Positions 54,471 to 64,000 of a stretch of DNA of 64,000 nt are shown piece by piece (positions within the stretch are counted from its first letter, which is position 1; each line of letters begins with the position of its first letter). The stretch comes from Phytobacter diazotrophicus (lineage in GTDB: Bacteria > Pseudomonadota > Gammaproteobacteria > Enterobacterales > Enterobacteriaceae), in contig SMDE01000006.1 of NCBI GenBank assembly GCA_004346725.1, positions 310,001 through 374,000 of the forward strand, read 5' to 3'. The position numbers were made by a program, and so were the translations under genes. The notes below the pieces were generated by a model. It did no database searches, had not been told where the DNA came from, and saw nothing but the letters and a program-made list of their open reading frames with translations.

Positions 54471-55889
54471 TTACTGGTGCAGGTAAGTATCAACGCCGAG
54501 ATAGCGCGTGAAGGCTTCATGCAGGATGGCGCCACTGGCCGCGTGGTTCATCGCCACGTGGTGCTCAAAACCGTTACGGCAAATATAGGTGAGCAACGCT
54601 TCCAGATGCGGAACCTGAATGACTGCGCGACAACCGACAGTATCCAGCGGATCGTCGACGGATTTGCCTTCGCCCACGTAGGCTTTGATTTCACCGGTTA
54701 AATCGTCAGTGCTCAGACGGAAATAGGTGAGGGGGCCGGATTTCAGGCGGCCATGCACCGCGCCACAGGTGTTCTCTTTACCCACGGTTGTACCGATGAT
54801 GTCCGCGGTGCCCATATGCGGGGTTTCCAGGCTGGCGGCAGCGAAGTTACCGCAGTGAAACAGCACGCATTTGTCGCGATCGTCGCCAAAGTTGTTGTTC
54901 CAGTCGGCAATCGAGGCCGGGCTCATATTGGCGCTTGCCAGTGCGTACATAGAAAGCGCGCCCATCACGTCGACTTCACAGGCTGACGGCATCAGTTGAC
55001 CGGACATCACGCTCATGATGGAGCAGACGTTAATGCCCAGGTTTTCCTGCAACGAGGTCCAGCACTGAATGGCCGTGGTGTCGATATCGTTGGCGATAAC
55101 CCATTCGCTGATAACCACAAACAGTTTCGCCATGGTGACCAGTTTGTCGGCGGCGATACCGCTGGCATCGGCGTTATCCATCAGCAGACGGCGTTTCTCA
55201 TCTACGCGGATATCATCATCACGCAGCAATTTGATACGGGTGAAGACTTCGGACAGATCCAGGGTTTCCACTGCAATGCCCAGGCGTTCGAGCAGTTTTT
55301 CGCTATAACGTACGGTGTTGAAACCGGCCGGACGTGCGCCGATGGCCCCCACGCGAACGCCACGCATGCTGCTCACCACGCGGCAAATTTGTTCAAAACG
55401 TTTCAGATCCTGCTCGAAAACCTCGCCGCTCAGGGCGCAAACGTGCTGTGTTGTCAGGGTGAACGGGATGCCGTACTGGCGCAGGTTGTTGCACAGGGAG
55501 ATCTTGCCGCAGAAGCTATCGCGGCGCGTCGCCAGCCCCATCTTATCCAGGTTGTCCTCTTCCGCCTGGACCAGCACCGGGACGTTCAAGCCGGACAGGC
55601 GCAGGGTTTCCGCCACCGCTTTTTCATCGCCGAAGTTTGGCAGAAGCACAACCACGCCGTGAATTTCATCACGGTGGGCGCGGAACAGTTCGGCACAGAT
55701 TTTGGCATCCTGCCGGGTTTCAACACCGCCGAGCTCGGTCTGGGTCTCATCAAGCATAATGGTTTTAATGCCAAGACGGCCAAACAGGGCGACCGCCTGT
55801 TCACGGGCTTCTGCCACCAGGTAGCTTGGGAAAAATCCGCGGTTACCGATAATCACTGCCATGGTCAGTTGTTGAGGAATTCGGGACAT
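54471..55889 (-). CDS. apsI: L-fucose-isomerase-fold sugar isomerase, probable D-apiose isomerase
   Basis: A 472-aa protein of the L-fucose/L-arabinose isomerase superfamily: VVVLLPNFGDEKAVAETL, GARPAGFNTVRYSEKLLE, CWTSLQENLGINVCSIMSVM, CEVDVMGALSMYALA and a late HHVAMNHAASGAI. Conserved Glu/Asp/His for a metal are present. In this operon its expected step is aldose to ketose (D-apiose to D-apulose). The name rests on context; a different aldose is possible. ATG at 55887-55889 follows GGAGAGAGAGC. Confidence 0.72.
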   Translation of the reverse strand: MSRIPQQLTMAVIIGNRGFFPSYLVAEAREQAVALFGRLGIKTIMLDETQTELGGVETRQDAKICAELFRAHRDEIHGVVVLLPNFGDEKAVAETLRLSGLNVPVLVQAEEDNLDKMGLATRRDSFCGKISLCNNLRQYGIPFTLTTQHVCALSGEVFEQDLKRFEQICRVVSSMRGVRVGAIGARPAGFNTVRYSEKLLERLGIAVETLDLSEVFTRIKLLRDDDIRVDEKRRLLMDNADASGIAADKLVTMAKLFVVISEWVIANDIDTTAIQCWTSLQENLGINVCSIMSVMSGQLMPSACEVDVMGALSMYALASANMSPASIADWNNNFGDDRDKCVLFHCGNFAAASLETPHMGTADIIGTTVGKENTCGAVHGRLKSGPLTYFRLSTDDLTGEIKAYVGEGKSVDDPLDTVGCRAVIQVPHLEALLTYICRNGFEHHVAMNHAASGAILHEAFTRYLGVDTYLHQ

Positions 55890-55923
55890 TGCTCTCTCTC
55901 CAGTAAGTTGTTCTTTATTATTC

Positions 55924-56868
55924 TTATTGCCGTGTCAGCAGTTCACGGGCGTTTTTCACCACACCTGCGGCATCAATCTCATGGCGCGCGCGGGTGGAGG
56001 CCCGATCGGCGGCGATCGCATATTGACCATCAGGGATACCGAGGCGGCGCAGCGGGATGCCGTGTCCGGCTTCTGCCAGTACTTCGGCGACCAGGCTGCC
56101 CACGCCGCCGTTGACGTTGTGCTCTTCAACGCTGACGACCGCTTTACAGGTGTTCAGTGCGGCCAGTAATTGCGAGGTATTACACGGACGAATAGACGGT
56201 ACACTGATAACACAGGCCTCAATACCGGCTTCTGCCAGTTGTGTGGCGGCGGCGACAATTTCATGGACTGTCGATCCCATCGCCACCAGCGCAATGTCTT
56301 TCCCTTTGCGCAGCACATCAATGTCACCCGGTTTGAACTGATAACCTTCATCATGCAGCTCCGGCAACGCTTTACCGTCGAGGCGGATATAGACCGGGCC
56401 GACGTGGTCCAGCGCATAGTCAATTATTTGACGGCATTCAACAGGGCAGGAAGGGGCGTAAATTTCGATGTTGCCAAAACCACGCAACACGGAAATATCG
56501 TCGATGCTATGGTGCGTACTGGCCAGCGGGCCATAGCTGGCACCGGCATTCAGGCCAAACAGCTTCACGTTGGTGTTGTTGTAGCAAATATCTACTTTGA
56601 TCTGTTCGTTAGCACGCGAGATCAAAAATGGCGCGGCATTACAGGTCACCGCAACTTTGCCGCCAATGGCAAGCCCTGCGGCGGCTCCCACCAGTGTTTG
56701 CTCGGCGATACCGACATTCACCAGGCGGCCTGGGAATTTCTTCATAAACGGTGAGATCTTGGCCGTGGAGGTGGAGTCTGCCACCACCGGCACCAGGTCT
56801 ATCCCGCGGTCAACCGCGTCGATAAACGCATTCACCATCACCGTTGCGAGATGTTCGCTATTACTCAT
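55924..56868 (-). CDS. aptB: Transketolase C-terminal subunit, probable apulose-4-phosphate transketolase B
   Basis: A 314-aa protein with the pyrimidine-binding and C-terminal domains of transketolase: ADSTSTAKISPFMKKFPGR, NVGIAEQTLVGAAAGLAIGG (catalytic Glu), HHSIDDISVLRG and VSVEEHNVNGGVGSLVAEVL. Overlaps aptA by eight bases. The lengths of the pair (276 + 314 aa) agree with described AptA/AptB. The pair would transfer a ketol from apulose 4-phosphate to glyceraldehyde 3-phosphate. Confidence 0.82.
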   Translation of the reverse strand: MSNSEHLATVMVNAFIDAVDRGIDLVPVVADSTSTAKISPFMKKFPGRLVNVGIAEQTLVGAAAGLAIGGKVAVTCNAAPFLISRANEQIKVDICYNNTNVKLFGLNAGASYGPLASTHHSIDDISVLRGFGNIEIYAPSCPVECRQIIDYALDHVGPVYIRLDGKALPELHDEGYQFKPGDIDVLRKGKDIALVAMGSTVHEIVAAATQLAEAGIEACVISVPSIRPCNTSQLLAALNTCKAVVSVEEHNVNGGVGSLVAEVLAEAGHGIPLRRLGIPDGQYAIAADRASTRARHEIDAAGVVKNARELLTRQ

Positions 56869-57691
56869 CTTTCAGTTCCTCCAGCGCCAGTTCAACTTCT
56901 TCACCTTTCGGCACCCGGTGGTGCCATTCCGGGCGTCCCTGAATAAAGGAGATGCCAGCGCCTTTGGTGGTGTAAGCAATCACGACGTGCGGTTTCCCCG
57001 CAGGCTGCAATCCTTCCAGCGTCGCCACCACGTCGGCCATATCGTTACCTTTACACTCGGTAACCTGCATGCCAAAGGCGCGCCATTTTTCATCCAGCGG
57101 ATCGGTGTTCATGATCTCTTTGGTTGGGCCGGCCAGTTGAAGGCTGTTTTTATCGTTAATAATGATCAGGTTATCGAGCTGGTAATGGGCGGCGACCAGC
57201 GCGGCTTCCCAGTTACTGCCCTCCGCCAGTTCACCATCACCGGTGACGACAAACACCCGGCGTTTGCTGTTGCTGCGCTTGGCCGCCAGCGCGATACCGA
57301 CCGCAACGGGCAGGCCATGGCCCAGTGCGCCGGTATTGAGTTCGATACCCGGCGTTTTATGTTTTACCGGATGGCCCGGCAGATGCGAATCGGGATGCTG
57401 ATAGGTTGCCAGCCAGTCGACAGGGATAAATCCGGCTTCCGCCAGAATGCAGTAATATCCCCCCACCGCGTGGCCTTTTGACTGGATGTAAATGTCGCGC
57501 TCATCACTCTCTTTCAGTTCTGGCGAACAGTTCAGAATGCGGAAGTAGAGCGCAGTCAGCAGCTCAACCTGGGATAGGTCTGCGCCCGTGTGCCCACCTG
57601 CCGGGCTTTCGGCATTCAGCACGATGATGCGACGGCGTACGGCGCGTGCTTTTTTTTCAAGCTCCTCAACAGAGAGCGAAAACGGATTCAT
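56861..57691 (-). CDS. aptA: Transketolase N-terminal subunit, probable apulose-4-phosphate transketolase A
   Basis: A 276-aa thiamine-diphosphate-binding half of transketolase: PAGGHTGADLSQVELLTALY, GALGHGLPVAVGIALA and the cofactor motif GDGELAEGSNWEA...NDKN. Start 57691 (MNPFSLSVEE) has AGAGGTGG upstream; a frame to 57784 crosses an operator palindrome and is rejected. First gene of the catabolic operon. Confidence 0.83.
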   Translation of the reverse strand: MNPFSLSVEELEKKARAVRRRIIVLNAESPAGGHTGADLSQVELLTALYFRILNCSPELKESDERDIYIQSKGHAVGGYYCILAEAGFIPVDWLATYQHPDSHLPGHPVKHKTPGIELNTGALGHGLPVAVGIALAAKRSNSKRRVFVVTGDGELAEGSNWEAALVAAHYQLDNLIIINDKNSLQLAGPTKEIMNTDPLDEKWRAFGMQVTECKGNDMADVVATLEGLQPAGKPHVVIAYTTKGAGISFIQGRPEWHHRVPKGEEVELALEELKDE

Positions 57692-57720
57692 AGTCCACCT
57701 CTTGAATTTATAATCTAACA

Positions 57721-57842
57721 TGAATAAATATTCAATCAGGGTGAAAAAGCACACCTGCGCACCCTTTTGCGGTCGATCCCACAAGGTTAAACGTCAGGTT
57801 GTAATTGCTTTGAATATATATTCACTACTGATTTATTATTCA
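57721..57842. promoter_or_regulatory. Operator palindromes of the catabolic operon
   Basis: TGAATAAATATTCA at 57721-57734 and TGAATATATATTCA at 57811-57824 are palindromic; TGATTTATTATTCA follows at 57829-57842, 18 bases after the second. The same two-element array with the same 18-base phase lies before the transport operon at 63407-63438. The regulator gene is divergent from here. Confidence 0.75.
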
Positions 57843-58007
57843 TGAGTAAAGATATGCCTTGTCCGGAGGTTTGTCTACGCCTTGTGAAAGCAAATTTGGA
57901 AGAAAGGAGAATAGGATCACATTTGGATCCTCCCGCCCGGTATTCCGCAGCTTGTTATCTATTCGGGTATGAATAAAAATGACAGGAGAAAATTGAAGGG
58001 GAAACCA

Positions 58008-58961
58008 ATGTCAAAGCAGGATGAGCAGCGTTTGCTGGTGAAGATCGCCACGCTTTATTACAACGAGAACAAAAAGCAGTCAGAGATTGCCTCGCTGTTG
58101 AACTTGTCGCAGTCATTTGTCTCACGCGCACTGACGCGCTGTCAAAAAGAAGGGCTGGTGAAAATTACCGTGGTGCAGCCCACCAATATTTTTGTGTCGC
58201 TGGAAAAGGCCATTGAGCAACATTATGGCATCCGTCAGGCAATTGTGGTGGATGTGGGAGAAAACGCCAGCAATGCGCAGATAAAACATGCCATTGGCAG
58301 TGCGGCGGCGCACTATGTGGAAACCCGCGTCCGCCCGGAAGACCTGGTGGGGATCTCTGCCTGGAGTAGTACCATTCGCTGCATGGTCGATGAAATGCAC
58401 CCGCAAAATATCCGCGCCCAGGGTGTTATTCAGCTTCTTGGCGGGGTGGGGCCGAACGGCAACGTGCAGGCGACCATTCTGACTCAACAACTGGCGGAAC
58501 ATTTAGGCTGCCCGGCCTGGCTGCTGCCTTCACAAAGTATTGAGCACTCGGTTGAAGAGCGCGCACGGCTGGTAAATAGCCCGGATGTGGCGGCGGTGGT
58601 GGCGAAATTTGCCGAGGTCGATGTGGCGATTGTCGGGATTGGCGAGCTGGAGCCATCACAATTGTTGAAAAATTCTGGCAACTACTACAACGAAGATATG
58701 CTGCATTTGCTCTCCGAACGTGGCGCGGTAGGGGATATCTGCCTGCATTACTACGATGCGTCGGGCAAACCCGTCCTTACCCAGGAGGAGGACCCGGTGA
58801 TTGGCATGGAGCTGGAGCAAATTCGCGCCTGCCAGCAGGTTATCGCGCTTGCGGGCGGGCCGGAAAAGCACAATGCGATTCGCGGCGCGTTGCAAGGGAA
58901 TTATATTGATGTCCTGATCACGGATTACGCCACCGCGCGTAGTCTGGTAAGCCACGGTTGA
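58008..58961 (+). CDS. SorC/DeoR-type sugar-responsive regulator
   Basis: A 317-aa regulator. N-terminal HTH (YYNENKKQSEIASLLNLSQS, FVSRALTRCQKEGLVKITV) is joined to a SorC sugar-phosphate-binding domain (GISAWSSTIRCMVDEM, LLGGVGPNGNVQA, GGPEKHNAIRGAL). Start 58008 (MSKQDEQR) is preferred for AAGGGGAAACC upstream; the frame begins at ATG 57969, which is also possible. It is divergent from aptA and likely binds the TGAATA-N2-TATTCA sites at both operons. Confidence 0.85.
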   Translation: MSKQDEQRLLVKIATLYYNENKKQSEIASLLNLSQSFVSRALTRCQKEGLVKITVVQPTNIFVSLEKAIEQHYGIRQAIVVDVGENASNAQIKHAIGSAAAHYVETRVRPEDLVGISAWSSTIRCMVDEMHPQNIRAQGVIQLLGGVGPNGNVQATILTQQLAEHLGCPAWLLPSQSIEHSVEERARLVNSPDVAAVVAKFAEVDVAIVGIGELEPSQLLKNSGNYYNEDMLHLLSERGAVGDICLHYYDASGKPVLTQEEDPVIGMELEQIRACQQVIALAGGPEKHNAIRGALQGNYIDVLITDYATARSLVSHG

Positions 58962-58985
58962 CATGGGTTACGCCGCCTCCGGCGC

Positions 58986-59166
58986 TGAGGAATCCCCACA
59001 AAAATGTGAGCACGAACGGTCCCCTCTCCTCTTTGGGGAGAGGGCCAGGGTGAGGGGGAAAATGCGGCTCTGATGGTCATTGCGTTCACCTTATGTTCCT
59101 TGTTTTTCTGTCGCGACAGAACCCGTGAACGTGCCAGGGTGGCTCACCGCCACCACCCTGGCGACC
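58986..59166. repeat. 181-bp dispersed repeat, copy 2
   Basis: About 97% identical to 19276-19456, same orientation; the differences are five single bases. It begins 24 bases after the SorC-type gene stop and ends 47 bases before the convergent permease gene stop. Both copies lie in intergenic space after gene ends. Confidence 0.9.
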
Positions 59167-59212
59167 TTTTGTCGATATCTGAGGCCTGAGAAACCAGGCC
59201 ATGCCGATAAAA

Positions 59213-60301
59213 CTACTTACTTTCTATCACTGCTTTTTGCGCAACCACCGCCGCTTTTTGCTGCATACGGTTCTGCATCTGATCGATGATGACCGCAACG
59301 ATAATCACGATACCTTTAATCACCATCTGCCAGAATTCACTCACGCCCATCATCACCAGCCCGTCGGCGAGGAAGCCGATAACGAAGGCGCCGATCAGTG
59401 TCCCGAGCACGGTGCCGCGCCCGCCTGCCAGCGAGGTTCCGCCAAGCACCACCGCAGCGATGGCGTTCATTTCAAAGGCTGTACCGTTCGCCGGGTGGCT
59501 TGCCAGCAACTGTGCCGACACCACGATCCCAGCCAGCGCCGCACAGAACCCGGAAATGGTGTAGACCCAGATTTTGACCTGCCTGACCTTCACGCCGGAA
59601 AGCTCTGCCGCACGCTCGTTATCGCCGATGGCATAAACGTGGCGGCCAAAGGGCAGGCGACGCGCGACATAGGCAATCACCACCGCCAGCACGATCATCA
59701 GCCAGATAGCCCACGGAATGCCAAACAGCGTACCGGCGCCAATCTCATCAAAGCCGGTATTGCCCAGCAACGGATTGCCGGAAAGCCCCGGAAAGGTTTG
59801 CCCGTCTGAGGTGAGCATCGCGGCGCCACGCAGGACATACATCGTACCGAGCGTACAGATAAACGGCGCGACGTTATAGCGGGTGATTATCCAGCCATTC
59901 ACCGCGCCAATTAAGCCGCCGATCAGCAACACCAGCGGCACAATCACCCAGACGCTGGGGAAAATGGCGATACCAAACATCGGCAGCACAATCCCTTTGG
60001 TGATCATCCAGCCGGCTATCATCCCGCACAGGCCCAGCGTTGCGCCGATGGACAAATCGATCCCGGCCGTGATGATGACAAACGTAATGCCCAGCGCCAG
60101 GAAGGCGTTGATGGCGATATGTTTAATCATGATCACCAGGCTGCCCGTCGAGAGGAAGCCGGGTACCGTGGCGGTAAAGAAGCCAACAATCAGGAACAGT
60201 GCGATAAAGGTTCGCAGCTTTAACAGTAGAAGCAGAATGCTTTCGCGTGACAGCGATGCGCTTGCGCGCGGGGCCACCGCCACAGATTGTGTTGTTTTCA
60301 T
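59213..60301 (-). CDS. RbsC-like sugar ABC permease
   Basis: A 362-aa BPD_transp_2 permease with about ten membrane segments: AFLALGITFVIITAGIDLSI, VNGWIITRYNVAPFICTLGT, NERAAELSGVKVRQVKIWVY and GGTSLAGGRGTVLGTLIGAF. Start 60301 (MKTTQSV) lies one base beyond the ATPase stop. Last gene of the importer operon. Confidence 0.92.
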   Translation of the reverse strand: MKTTQSVAVAPRASASLSRESILLLLLKLRTFIALFLIVGFFTATVPGFLSTGSLVIMIKHIAINAFLALGITFVIITAGIDLSIGATLGLCGMIAGWMITKGIVLPMFGIAIFPSVWVIVPLVLLIGGLIGAVNGWIITRYNVAPFICTLGTMYVLRGAAMLTSDGQTFPGLSGNPLLGNTGFDEIGAGTLFGIPWAIWLMIVLAVVIAYVARRLPFGRHVYAIGDNERAAELSGVKVRQVKIWVYTISGFCAALAGIVVSAQLLASHPANGTAFEMNAIAAVVLGGTSLAGGRGTVLGTLIGAFVIGFLADGLVMMGVSEFWQMVIKGIVIIVAVIIDQMQNRMQQKAAVVAQKAVIESK

Positions 60302-60302
60302 A

Positions 60303-61829
60303 TCAGAACCCCTGAGCACTTGCCGTTACCAGCGCCGATTCTTCGGCCCGATCGCGCACGATATCGGCAGTAAGTTTGCCGCCTGACATCACCAGAATGC
60401 GGTCAGATACCGCCATGATTTCTTTCAGATCGGAGGTGGAAAAGACCACTGCGATCCCCTGTTCGGAGAGCTGCACCATCATGCGGAAGACGTCGGCTTT
60501 CGCTCCCACGTCAATCCCGCGTGTCGGTTCATCCAGAAACAGGACTTTCGGGTTGGTTAACAGCGAGCGACCAATGACCACTTTTTGCTGATTACCGCCG
60601 CTCAGCGCCTGGATTTCCACGTCCGGCGTTGAGACCTTAATCGACAGATTGCCAATCGTGCTGGCCACCACCGCCTGCTCATCTTTTTGCGAAATGGTGA
60701 TCCCGCGCTGCAACCGCCGCCACAGGCTGGCGATGGTCAGGTTGGTTGCCACCGACGATATCGGGAAGATACCGGTACGTTTGCGGTCTTCCGGTACCAG
60801 GCTCATCCCCATGCGGATACGATCCGCCGTTGCCAGCCGCTGCGGCACAGGTTTGCTGTCGAGCCACAGTTTGCCCAGGTAGTTGCGTTCGGTACCGAGC
60901 ATGCATTCAAACAACTCTGTGCGCCCCGCGCCCATCAGGCCGTAAATACCGACAATTTCCCCGCTGTGAACCTTAAAGGTCACATCGTCCACCACCGCAT
61001 TGCCCGCGCTGTTAACGCAGGTGATGTGCTCCGCTTCCAGCACCGGCGCGCCAAAGGTACGGCCCGGTGCCAGGAAGTTGCTCACCGGATCGCTGCCCAG
61101 CATTTCGCGAACGATCCACGGGACGTCGATGTCGCACACTTTCGCTTCGGCCTGAAACTTACCGTCGCGCAGAATGGTGATGACATCGCCAATGGCCATT
61201 AACTCTTCCAGACGGTGCGAAATATAGATAATCGACACCCCCTGGCGGGTCAGCTCACGGATCACGCGAAAGAGGATCTCCACTTCCGTTTTACTCAGCG
61301 CCGACGTGGGTTCGTCGAGGATCAGGATGTCCGCGTCTTCCGCCAGCGCCTTGGCGATTTCCACTAGCTGCTGCTGGCCTACTTTCAGGTTGCCCACCAG
61401 CTCTTTCGGTGAAATAGGCTGGTCGAGACGTTTTAACAGCTCGGCGGTCCGTTTTTCCTGTTCCGCTTCGTTGATAGGCGCAATCCCTTTTTGCAACTCG
61501 CGTCCCAGGAAAATGTTCTCGGCGACGTTGAGGTTTTCAAACAGGTTCAGCTCCTGGTGCACCATGCCGATACCCAGTGCGGCAGCGGCACGGGTACTGG
61601 AAATCTGCACCGGTTTGCCGTTGAGTTCGATTTCACCCAGGCTCGGTTGCTGTACACCCGCGAGGATTTTCATCAGGGTGGATTTCCCTGCGCCATTCTC
61701 GCCGATGATCACATTCACCTTGCCGCGCCAGACGTTGTAGTCCACGTTGTCCAGCGCGATGGTGCCGGGAAAGAGCATCGAGATGCCGCGCGTGCGCAGA
61801 ATAATGTCATCCACAGGTACATCGCTCAT
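60303..61829 (-). CDS. RbsA-like tandem ABC ATPase
   Basis: A 508-aa double ATPase: first half GENGAGKSTLM with VGQQQLVEIAKAL and ILDEPTSALS; second half with the usual degenerate Walker A GLMGAGRTELF and signature LSGGNQQKVVIGRSL. Energises import of a pentose-type sugar. Its ATG overlaps the DUF2291 stop (TAATG). Confidence 0.93.
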   Translation of the reverse strand: MSDVPVDDIILRTRGISMLFPGTIALDNVDYNVWRGKVNVIIGENGAGKSTLMKILAGVQQPSLGEIELNGKPVQISSTRAAAALGIGMVHQELNLFENLNVAENIFLGRELQKGIAPINEAEQEKRTAELLKRLDQPISPKELVGNLKVGQQQLVEIAKALAEDADILILDEPTSALSKTEVEILFRVIRELTRQGVSIIYISHRLEELMAIGDVITILRDGKFQAEAKVCDIDVPWIVREMLGSDPVSNFLAPGRTFGAPVLEAEHITCVNSAGNAVVDDVTFKVHSGEIVGIYGLMGAGRTELFECMLGTERNYLGKLWLDSKPVPQRLATADRIRMGMSLVPEDRKRTGIFPISSVATNLTIASLWRRLQRGITISQKDEQAVVASTIGNLSIKVSTPDVEIQALSGGNQQKVVIGRSLLTNPKVLFLDEPTRGIDVGAKADVFRMMVQLSEQGIAVVFSTSDLKEIMAVSDRILVMSGGKLTADIVRDRAEESALVTASAQGF

Positions 61830-62437
61830 TACTGTGTCTCCTGTTTCAACTCCAGTGCCGCGGCATCTGTTGCCTTACCGCTCTTAATCGTGATGGCCAT
61901 CAGCACAGTCGCCTGTTTACCCACCCAACTCTCATCCACTTTGGGTAAGTGCTTGATGGTTTCGCGGTTGTAAGCCCGTGATAACTGCGCAAATTGAACC
62001 TGGTTGGTAAAGTCTTCAAATTTAAAGCCTGTGGCATCGCGAATGGCATTGCCCTGGATAACCGGCCCGGCCTGCACTTCCAGCGGCTGGCCGTTGAACA
62101 TAATGATCAGCTTTTGTTCACGTTCATTACTGACATCGACGCGTTCGACTTTGCTTGTCAGGTGAACAAACACGCTTTGTGGTTTGTCGCTTGTCGCCTT
62201 CAGTTGTGTGGTGAGTGCGGTGGCGTCCAACGCATGCTTGTGGGCGGCGTCGATGACGCGTTCTTGCCATGTTTGTTGCGCGATCTGCTGTGGGGTCATG
62301 TTATCGAAGCTGGCTTTCGCATTCGGATCGGCAGGCATTATCGGCTTGCCGTTTGCATCCAGATCCACCACTGTGCAGGCCGTCAGCAACAGGGTGGTGC
62401 ACCCTACGAATGCAGCACCCCATTGTTTTAACGACAT
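61829..62437 (-). CDS. DUF2291 lipoprotein of sugar importer operons
   Basis: A 202-aa protein with lipobox LLTAC (Cys21), so a lipid-anchored periplasmic protein. DUF2291 members are found with RbsABC-like importers, including those of D-apiose clusters; their role is unknown and may be accessory to the binding protein. It lies between the binding protein and the ATPase, tightly coupled with the latter. Confidence 0.82.
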   Translation of the reverse strand: MSLKQWGAAFVGCTTLLLTACTVVDLDANGKPIMPADPNAKASFDNMTPQQIAQQTWQERVIDAAHKHALDATALTTQLKATSDKPQSVFVHLTSKVERVDVSNEREQKLIIMFNGQPLEVQAGPVIQGNAIRDATGFKFEDFTNQVQFAQLSRAYNRETIKHLPKVDESWVGKQATVLMAITIKSGKATDAAALELKQETQ

Positions 62438-62450
62438 AACATCTCCGCTC

Positions 62451-63438
<988 letters not shown>

Positions 63439-63509
63439 AGTTAACGATAAAACGGCAATGCTGAACTGTCTATGGTTTGTGCAGCAAATTTCTTAAAAGG
63501 AGAAAACGA

Positions 63510-64000
63510 TCACGATCCTGTAGGAATACCGCTCACCAGAGTCAGGATCTGTTCTGCATGAGAAATCCATGCAATATCGACGCACATCCCTGCGTGATGG
63601 CGGCTGAATTGCGCATTGGTGCGCAGGGTGAGTGACCCGTCATTCAGTGCAATGAGCTGCGCGCTATGGAAGCCGGGAAAGGGAAAGGCAAGGGTGGAAA
63701 AGGCTTTGAAAAGACTCTCTTTTGCGGAAAAAGCAAGCGATAACCCCTGTTCAAAGGGAAGCGAGGCACACTGTAGTAACGCGTTTTCTTCGGCATTCAC
63801 GATGCTTTCGGCGATCTCTTTACTCAGTTGAGGAGAGAATACGCTCTCAATATCCACGCCGACACAGGCAGATGAGACAACGGCGACAGCGGTCTGCCCG
63901 GCATGGCTGATGCTACCGTAAAGTCCGGCGGGCCAGAGCGGTTCGCCGCCAGCACCGATACCCGGCACGGCCTGATGACCATAATTTCGCAGGGCATGCA
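63510..64000 (-). CDS. entD: Enterobactin phosphopantetheinyl transferase EntD, partial
   Basis: The frame is open to the right edge; 163 C-terminal residues are visible of the usual ~206. It continues upstream of the first internal start as HALRNYGHQAVPGIG, matching E. coli EntD. Motifs: LYGSISHAG, VGVDIE (Mg site) and AFSAKESLFKAFS. EntD loads phosphopantetheine on EntB and EntF for enterobactin synthesis. It is expected to be Fur-regulated, but its promoter is outside the window. Confidence 0.93.
   Translation of the reverse strand, partial: HALRNYGHQAVPGIGAGGEPLWPAGLYGSISHAGQTAVAVVSSACVGVDIESVFSPQLSKEIAESIVNAEENALLQCASLPFEQGLSLAFSAKESLFKAFSTLAFPFPGFHSAQLIALNDGSLTLRTNAQFSRHHAGMCVDIAWISHAEQILTLVSGIPTGS

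Noticed and set aside
54996-56114. A 372-codon frame on the plus strand
   Set aside because: It lies opposite the isomerase and transketolase genes, has shadow-like composition (rich in His, Gln, Ala, Phe) and no ribosome binding site.
56597-57481. A 294-codon plus-strand frame
   Set aside because: Antisense to both transketolase subunits, without recognisable domains.
57913-57938. AGGATC...GATCCT inverted repeat before the SorC-type gene
   Set aside because: Only six-base arms, not repeated at the importer operon; could be chance.

Overview
The window is chromosomal DNA from a member of the Enterobacteriaceae. Several genes are near-identical to Escherichia coli K-12 proteins (pheP, ybdF, ybdJ, ybdK, accB, entD). 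A ramR-romA-ramA locus of the Enterobacter/Klebsiella/Citrobacter/Salmonella type is also present. The E. coli backbone order pheP - ybdF - ybdJ - ybdK - hokE - entD is kept, but it is expanded by about 37 kb of catabolic islands. The plant-sugar and sulfonate/pyrimidine catabolic content suggests an Enterobacter- or Kosakonia-like organism; the genus is a guess.

Layout. 1-2.1 kb: end of an unrecognised gene, an AT-rich gap and an EAL-HDOD protein. 2.3-12.8 kb: a reductive pyrimidine catabolism island (PreT/PreA dihydropyrimidine dehydrogenase, dihydropyrimidinase, N-carbamoyl hydrolase) with a four-gene ABC importer and a RutR-like TetR regulator; RutR-like palindromes precede both operons. 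13-15.9 kb: a split chromate-type transporter, a Tat-exported cupin, and a stand-alone accB with no accC. 16-19.2 kb: a siaABCD switch (phosphatase, kinase, partner protein, diguanylate cyclase), directly preceded by a Fur-boxed RyhB-type small RNA. 19.3-24.6 kb: a dispersed repeat, an Ldh-family dehydrogenase divergent from a sulfonate-type ABC importer, a GNAT protein and an XRE/2TM protein. 25-34.5 kb: pheP, a LacI-controlled sugar cluster (NHS-family transporter, TIM-barrel isomerase, Gfo/Idh dehydrogenase), an EamA exporter, a DHA2 efflux pump with an XRE/MmyB regulator, and a PhzF protein. 35.4-39.6 kb: ybdF-ramR / romA-ramA / ybdJ-ybdK. 39.6-46.7 kb: a MocR regulator, a polar amino-acid ABC importer, a sulfoacetaldehyde-reductase-like SDR and an omega-aminotransferase, probably taurine or omega-amino-acid nitrogen scavenging. 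46.7-52.9 kb: a peptide/nickel-type ABC operon bracketed by two LexA-boxed hok toxin loci, one intact and one broken by a fold-back repeat. 52.9-63.4 kb: a probable D-apiose catabolic cluster (FGGY kinase, isomerase, split transketolase, SorC regulator, RbsABC-like importer with a DUF2291 lipoprotein), with matching operators before the catabolic and transport operons. The window ends inside entD.

Assignments come from reading the translations and comparing them with remembered family features; no database search was run. Operator assignments rest on symmetry and position only.
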